DNA of 64,000 bases, taken from the NCBI RefSeq assembly GCF_000276665.1, contig NW_004955481.1, positions 2,820,366 to 2,884,365 of the forward strand, read 5' to 3'. The stretch comes from Chinchilla lanigera. Lineage: Eukaryota; Chordata; Mammalia; Rodentia; Chinchillidae. This document shows, in pieces, positions 57,740 to 64,000 of the stretch (its first letter is position 1; every line of letters begins with the position of its first letter). The notes under the pieces were generated by a model, which worked only from the letters and a program-made list of their open reading frames with translations, searched no databases and was not told the origin of the DNA. The translations under genes and the position numbers were made by a program.

Positions 57740-59640
57740 TTTGAATTGTTTTTCCACTACACTTAGGATATCTTTGCTCTCTCAATGCTTTTAAGAATTG
57801 TCCTTTCTCTTTAGTTTTCAGAAGTTGATTATATCTTTGTGGAGATTTCCTTGGGGTTTTCCTGTTTGGGCTTTGTTCAGACGTTTATCTCTTTTGCTCA
57901 ATTTGGGACATTCTCAGTCATTTCTTCAAATATTTTTTCTCTCCCATACTTTCCTCTTTTCTATGGGACTCTGATGACATGACTGCTAGATCTTTTGATA
58001 AAGTTTCACAAACTTTGTTCAATGATTGTTGAGTAATATCTACTATTCTGTTTTCAAGTTTACTGGAAAGTTGTTATGGTAGTGTTACAGTTCATTGCAA
58101 AAAGTGTTAACAGCTCCTAGAAGGTGTTTACAGCTCCCAAAAAGCATTGCAGTGGACCAAGACCAACAAACTCAGGAGCACCTGGCACCTGGGATTTTGG
58201 AGGCAGGTTTACAGCATCATTCACGCTGGTGGGCTTGGCTGGGATCCTTCACCAAGGAGCCAAGCCCTCAACGCTCAGGGAGCAGGACTTTTTTTAAAAT
58301 AGAATTTACAACCAAGCAGGAGGTACAAGAACAGAGCGTTTGCCATTAGTTGATTGGACAGAAAGTTACACTGAATTTCACCTTCTTAGCATATAACTAA
58401 GATAAATTACAGGTTACATGATTGACCAAGAAAGTTACTGAATTTCACCTGCTTAGCATACAGCTGAAACAGGGATGAGAGGTTACATCAGATTGGGAAA
58501 AACAAACAAGAGAGAACAAATGGCTTATTGAAGGCCAGGAAGAGGGATGCTGTGGGGGAGCTCCTTTCTGGGAGCAAGTTTTTTTTCTGCTTTAAAGCAA
58601 GTACGTCTTTCCTCTGTTCCTTCCGTTCTACTTTTGAGCTCCTTTGATGAGTTTACTTCAATTATTATATTTTTCAGATCTAAAAAAATTTCCATTTAGT
58701 TCATTATATCTTCTGTTTCTCTGTGGAAACCATACTTCTTTGTTGCCACTGTTTTAAATAATTTTTAAGTTTGTAATTATTCATTATTAAAACTACATTA
58801 TAAGCCTTGTCAGATAATTCCAACACCTGTATCATTTTGACATTGGGGTCTGCTCATTATCTTTTTTTTTCCTTTACTCAAGTTGAGATTTTCTGGGTTC
58901 TTGGCATGATGAGTGATTTTGTAATTATATGCTGGACAGTTTAGGCATAGTTTTGATACTGTAGATATTTAACTCTTCTGTTTAAGAAGATTTCCTCTTA
59001 CACTGTTTTAGTAGGGGAGGCTGGAAGCTGCCTTGCTGCTTCAAGGTGAGAGTAAACATCAGTACCCCAGGTGGGGGAAATACCTTACTATTGCTCTTTT
59101 GTGGCCCCCAATGATACCACTGCACAGGAATTGTTACCACCAAGATATGATGAAAGTCCTGGCTCCCTGCTTTGCTTTCTGTGACATCATGAGGTAGACA
59201 GAGAGAGTAACCAGGTAACGGTGGAAGTCTAAGCTCCCCCTCTGAGCCCTGGCTGGTAAGGGTAGGGGAGTAGGGGAGATGAGATTCACTTATTTCTGGA
59301 GCGCTTTTCTGGAGTAGAGGAATTACCATACAGAAATATTGTCTTGCTAGGCTATTTGAGTCCTTTTCTAGAGACAAGGTTTTCCTCTGGGATTTTCTTC
59401 TTTGTATCCTTTGGCATTACTAGCTTTCCAGCTTCTCCAGGACTGTTGTGGGAGGTACAGTGTGAACCAAAGAAGAAATCCAGGGAACTCACTTCCACAT
59501 CCCTCTTTGGAAACGGACGTCCCTAGCTGGTCTGTTGCCTCCTTTCCACCTTTGAGTCTTATTTTTGTTTTATATATAATGTATAAAGGTTTTGCTGTAC
59601 TTAGTGGAACTGAAACTGTCCAGAACTAAAATTCATTTAA
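57740..59640 (-). mobile_element. Old L1M 5' UTR/ORF1 region, minus orientation
   Basis: TTTCTTCAAATATTTTTTCT, CAGATAATTCCAACACCTGT and TTGAGATTTTCTGGGTTCTT are reverse-strand landmarks of old L1M ORF1. CTGGACAGTTTAGGCATAG and the GC-richer stretch at 59000-59280 continue into its 5' UTR. The LTR-like block at 58075-58606 splits it. Similar weak sequence may continue to about 61100. Confidence 0.65.
58075..58606. mobile_element. Solo-LTR-like insertion (ERV/MaLR type) splitting an L1 relic
   Basis: The L1-derived sequence on either side is continuous once this ~530-bp block is removed, so it is a later insertion. It starts TGTTATGG and ends near AAAGCA, and contains a 68-bp direct repeat (58351 and 58419). 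It has no coding potential. Size and TG...CA ends suggest a solo LTR. The family, orientation and exact ends are uncertain, and no clear target-site duplication was found. Confidence 0.5.
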
Positions 59641-59980
59641 AATTTCAATCCACTTTAACTCTGCTAAAATTCCGTCTTCTAATTTCTTATATTTATTCAT
59701 TACTATTATTTTAAACTGATTGATAACCAAAAACACTGTACCTCCCATAGGCTATTTTCTTTTTCCTTGATCATCATTTGATTTTTTTTCTGAGAGTAAC
59801 TTTTGATGGGATGCTATATATTATAGATAAAAAACTTATAGAAATCATTTGTAGCTCTGGATGATAGTATGCCTCTCTGGACAGAATTTACTGCAGTCAT
59901 TTCAGGTGGGAGCAGATCAGCATATGGGCTGGAATATCAGCTGGGAATCTATGTTTGTTAAAACTGATCTATTTTTGCTT

Positions 59981-60079
59981 AGTCTTTTTTTTTTTTTTTT
60001 TTTTTGGTACCAGGAATCAAACTCAGGACCTTATGCTTGCCAGGCAGGTGTTTGTGCCACTGAGCTACATCCCCAGCCC
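59981..60079 (-). repeat. ID-type SINE
   Basis: Long T-run, GGTACCAGGAATCAAACTCA to GAGCTACATCCCCAGCCC. Confidence 0.85.
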
Positions 60080-61290
60080 TACTCAGTCCATTTTTCTATT
60101 TTTGGTTAGCCCTTATTTCTAATGTGTAGCTATTTACGTTCCCCAACTGAAAGCTGTTAAGCAGAGTCCCTTTTCCTGACAGGCGCTGAATTCTATTTTC
60201 CTTCACCTAGTGATGCTGCCTAAAACTTCTGCTCAAGTTCTTTGCCTCCTGCTGGAACTCTGCTGCTAGGTGTCTCTACCTCTTCACCACAATTCAACAC
60301 CAGTCAACAAATGCTAAAACTATCTATCATGCTCACATCTCAATTTCCTTTGCTGTAGGCTCTTCATCTCCTAAGCCCTTACTTTGGTAATTCTCCAATT
60401 CTTGTTTTTTTTTTTAAATCCAGCTTTTCTAATTGTTCTTGGTGAGATACTGTTTTAAACTAATCCACTAGAGTAGGTAGTAGAACTAATTTATCCTATT
60501 ATTCCTATTTTATCTTGGGTGTCTTATATTTTCCACATAATAATCACATAGTCATTTAAATTTGATTCTTACCAACATTAATTTTTGTTATTCTAATGGC
60601 TGAGATATATTGTTAATAGAGCAAAGTTTTGGTATTTGTTTTTTTGTTGTTGTTGTTGGTTTTAGTGATGGGGAAGGGTTGAAATCGCTCCAAATTTAGT
60701 TATCTTTGACTAATAGCAGATTTTAAATTGTCCTCTTCTGTTTCTTTTATTGTCAGAGGGTGTTTTCCTCCTTGTTCACTTTTTGCCTTCACTAAAAGCT
60801 GTGTTCCAAAGACTGTTTGTTTAAACCATACCTGCCCCCTTTTAAGCTGTGCTCACTTTGAAGCCTGTCCCTTCCCTCCAGTGTGTGCTCTGATCTGCTT
60901 GGACACATTTAGACCATTCAGACTTGGGGCTTTGTCTTTCTGGCAGCAATTTTAGATCAACATGCTAGTATCCCTCTTCTGTCTTCCCTGTGGTACATTT
61001 CCATCCACTCCACCTTGTGGTGGGATGGGGCTGGGTGGTCATGTGACAGTACATGCTAAGACTTGGTTATTTTTCTAATTTTATGTGACAGTTCAAAATT
61101 CTCTTCAAATTATACCAAGAGTGTGATTTCAGTATAGATTTGCCTTTTCTGTCTTGTTTTCCATTATTTTGCAATAAAATAGTGGGAAACAATTAATTAG
61201 GTTGCCACAAATGTTTTCTGAAACTTCATTCTTCAAAGATATACTTAATAGAATCCAGTTTTTGAAGTTGTTTTATCCAGCACTTTTAGT
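60080..61290. other. Intergenic stretch upstream of GOSR1 without a gene
   Basis: C/T-rich sequence that may be decayed LINE continuing from 57740-59640. The only ORF (60728-60955, plus) has no recognisable motif. No regulatory element was recognised. Confidence 0.4.
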
Positions 61291-61435
61291 GTACTTTTAA
61301 AAAAATGTTTATTCTTAATTGACACAAAGTAGATATTTATGGGGTACACTGTGGCATTTAATATAGGGATACAATGCTAATGAGCATATCAAAGCAACCA
61401 CTATATCTATCACTTGACACAGTTGTCATTTTTCT
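61290..61435 (-). mobile_element. Old L1M 3' end, minus orientation
   Basis: TAATTGACACAAAGTAGATA, TTTATGGGGTACACTGTGGC and GAGCATATCAAAGCAACCAC match the reversed L1M 3' end. An ID SINE follows directly. Confidence 0.5.
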
Positions 61436-61518
61436 TTTTGTTGGTGCTGGGGATCAAACCCAGGGCCTTGTGCATGCAAAGCAAGAACTCTGTCACTGAG
61501 CCACATCCCCAGCCCTTT
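61432..61518 (-). repeat. ID-type SINE (older)
   Basis: GTGCTGGGGATCAAACCCAG to GAGCCACATCCCCAGCCC. Confidence 0.75.
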
Positions 61519-61855
61519 TGGTATACTTTTAATTTTAATGTACTTTGGTTTCCATTGTTGGGAGTCTAATCTTTTAGTCTAACTGTTAACCCTCTGAAGT
61601 TAATTTATTTTCTCCCCATCTGCTTTTTTCAGTTTGTTTTTGGTGACCTGCAATTTCACTGATGTGTGATTGGTGTGATGTGTATGGATGTTCATTTTTT
61701 CTTGCTTGGGTTGACCTTATTTAATCAACAGACTGATACTACAGAATCAATTTGGATAAATTAGTAATCTAGGTTTCCTATGTGCCATTATTTCTGTTCT
61801 TTCCTCTAGAACTATGAAACATGTTAAACAAACATATGTTGAATTTTATTAATTC

Positions 61856-62022
61856 AGGAGGGTGTGGTGGCACCCTTTGGAAGGCGGAGGCAGGAGGACT
61901 GCAACTTTGAGTCCCATTTGGGCCAACTTAGTGAGAATCTGTCCCAAAATAAATAGATAAAAAGGGGAATATAGCTCAGGGTGAAGACCCCGCGTTCAAT
62001 CTCCACTATCACACATACTAAA
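61856..62022 (+). repeat. B1-ID dimeric SINE (old)
   Basis: GGAGGGTGTGGTGGCACCCT B1 half, then GGGGAATATAGCTCAGGGTG ID half to CAATCTCCACTATC. Confidence 0.65.
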
Positions 62023-63065
62023 TATTACCTTAAATTCACTTTTATTTTACCTAATATCTATTTTCTATCCTTTGATCTCTGTGATGTGTAAGAATTTTTA
62101 TCCATCTTTTAGTTGTCTGTGCTCTATCTGGCACTACACCTATCTAATTTTAGTTTCTGTTCTTTCATTTCCAGAAGTTCCTATAATTTCCTGTGATAGT
62201 CTCTTCTTTGACAATACGAAGTATATCTCTTTTAAGACATTTGATGTCAACATCTGAAACCTGGATAGAACTTTGCTGCTCATTCTAATTGGTGATGAAA
62301 AATTGTAGTCCCCATCTCTAGGATGGAACTAGAAATCAGCATTTAACTCAGTCACCTACAAGCGGCACAGGATGGCTTGACCCACGGCCAACCAAACTTT
62401 GCTTAGCTGGCTAGGTTCTAGACATCCTGTTTCCCATGCCCAATCCCTTTCCAAAGTGTTCAAATCCTGCTAGGTAGAAACAATCCTTCCTGTTTGTCCT
62501 TCTGACACTCAGGTCCTCCATGCTAAAAATCCAGCAACTGTATTTTCTTTGTAACTTCGTAAATCTAAAGCTACTTTAAAATTACTTTTCAAAAATTCAG
62601 CAGTCCGCCAATTCAGTCATTATCATAATGTTTTCTCTATATCTATTCTCTGCCTATCTTTATGATCAATTCTTTTAGAGTATCACTTTTTTTCAAACAC
62701 TAAATCAAACGCCTATTTGGTATTGAAAAACTCTCCTGGGAACCAGGTGGCACATAGTAATTATCAATATTAGTATAACTTAAAAATATTTTAAATTAGT
62801 AGTGACTTAGATGTAGCAATCTAAACTTTTCCAATATCCCTGGCACTCTGACTCAATTTCAGTGACAATCATAAACTATAATCCATGTTACAAGTGCTGG
62901 TTAATATTCGGTTTCCACATGTTCCATCTTAAATTTTTCCACCTGCTTTGATTTTTCATCCATAGCTTTGACTTTACTACTCCCTGTTTCATATTGCTTC
63001 CAATTAAATCAATATATACTATCTTTGCTTAAGCTCAAACACCCATTTCAATACACTTTGACTTT

Positions 63066-63168
63066 TTTTTTGTTGTTTGTTTTTGTTTTTCTCCGGTACC
63101 AGGAACCGAACTCACGACCTTGTGCTTGCCAGGCAGGCACTTTGCCGCTGAGCTAAATCCCCAGCCCC
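63066..63168 (-). repeat. ID-type SINE, young subfamily
   Basis: Perfect 12-bp duplication CACTTTGACTTT at 63054-63065 and 63169-63180. Confidence 0.92.
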
Positions 63169-63567
63169 CACTTTGACTTTCAATTACCATAACTCTAACC
63201 TAAGCAAGTAATTCACCCCTTGGTCTTCAATTTTCTTCCAGTCTGACCTCTAAACTAGAATACTTTCTACTCCATATAGACCAAACTATCTCATTTGTGC
63301 TCATTTTGTCTACATTTGTTTACAGAGTACAGTGATTCCATCTGACCTTAGCCCAAAGAGCCAAAAAGTGTGTTTGCTCTTTACATTCTACTGGTTAATG
63401 TGGGTGGAAACTGTAATATTAAAGTAAAAATCAGGGCCTATCTGATTTCATTGCTGTTTAAGTGCAAGTAGTAATTAATGTATTTATCTGAGGTCTGCAA
63501 TAAATAGTACAGAATCAGTTGGCATTCTAACTGCAAGTGAGAATGAAAGATGACCTACATGATGATA

Positions 63568-63573
63568 TTTATT
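63568..63573 (-). terminator. Possible poly(A) signal of the upstream neighbour (CPD?)
   Basis: AATAAA on the minus strand, followed by T-rich sequence. 63200-64000 holds no young SINE or LINE and no clear ORF. In mammals CPD lies upstream of GOSR1 in the same orientation (recalled synteny), so this could be the end of its 3' UTR. Confidence 0.2.
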
Positions 63574-64000
63574 CATAATTGAGAACAGCGACCATCATAT
63601 TTACTCTGCTGATAATAATCAACTTCTAGAAACCTGAAAAACTGAAAATCAGGTCACTGTTTAAAAAAGCAAATTGCTTCTTCATTAAAGTATGAGAAAA
63701 TTTCACAAAATAGTTCAAACATTGAGAGAAAAAGAACCATTGTCACTGTTCACACTTTCTATGGGAGTAAAATAGTATTCACTGAAGAATAAACACAATC
63801 TAATTTCATTTAAAAACAAATATGAAGTGTTTGGCACAATTAAAACTTTACTGTCGTTCTTTAGACAATGACAGAAATTTTCCAGTAAGTATTTGAGTCT
63901 AAGTATTTCTTCTAAATTAAAAAGACCACCTGTAAAAAAGATCTTGGCTCATATATTTGATAAAATAACTTTCAAAATGATCAGAAAACAGCAAATGAAG

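Overview
This window is nuclear DNA of a placental mammal, almost certainly a rodent. It is AT-rich and intron-rich, and crowded with B1-type SINEs, tRNA-derived ID-type SINEs, LINE-1 fragments and old mammalian MIR/L2 and hAT relics. The SINEs include B1-ID dimers and a very uniform young ID subfamily ending in GGAGAAAAACC plus an A-tail. Together these suggest a rodent outside the mouse/rat group, perhaps Castorimorpha (pocket mouse, kangaroo rat, gopher, beaver). The exact species cannot be read from the sequence alone.

The window holds one complete protein-coding gene, GOSR1 (Golgi SNARE GS28), on the minus strand. I assembled nine coding exons by eye, all with GT-AG introns: 56234-56264, 53776-53896, 49222-49309, 48818-48925, 44000-44091, 41530-41604, 20321-20350, 16271-16353 and 12543-12667. 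They total 753 nt, giving 250 residues plus a stop, which is the length I recall for human GOSR1. The promoter is a CpG island at about 55.9-56.4 kb, and the start codon sits in a YY1/TISU-like element. The 3' UTR appears to be about 4 kb long and to end near 8.49 kb.

Layout: 1-8.5 kb is intergenic DNA downstream of GOSR1, filled with repeats. 8.5-12.5 kb is the 3' UTR. 12.5-56.3 kb is the gene body, with intron 6 (21 kb) holding a decayed near-full-length L1 and many SINEs. 56.3-64 kb is upstream intergenic DNA with a decayed L1 5' half split by an LTR-like insertion. The last 0.5 kb may be the 3' end of the upstream neighbour, which would be CPD if mammalian synteny holds.

The most unusual content is a set of local copy-paste events that are not ordinary transposition. 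A 183-bp MIR-like segment of intron 8 (15361-15543) recurs almost perfectly at 18309-18491, where it interrupts a decayed CHMP3/VPS24 processed pseudogene. About 70 bp from inside a hAT-like element in the 3' UTR recurs inverted in intron 8. A 41-bp L2-derived stretch recurs 474 bp away in intron 2. Other points of note are a tandem splice donor in exon 2, a candidate cryptic exon in intron 8, and an ID + B1-half composite flanked by a single target-site duplication. I saw no CRISPR, no bacterial-type systems and no second intact gene.
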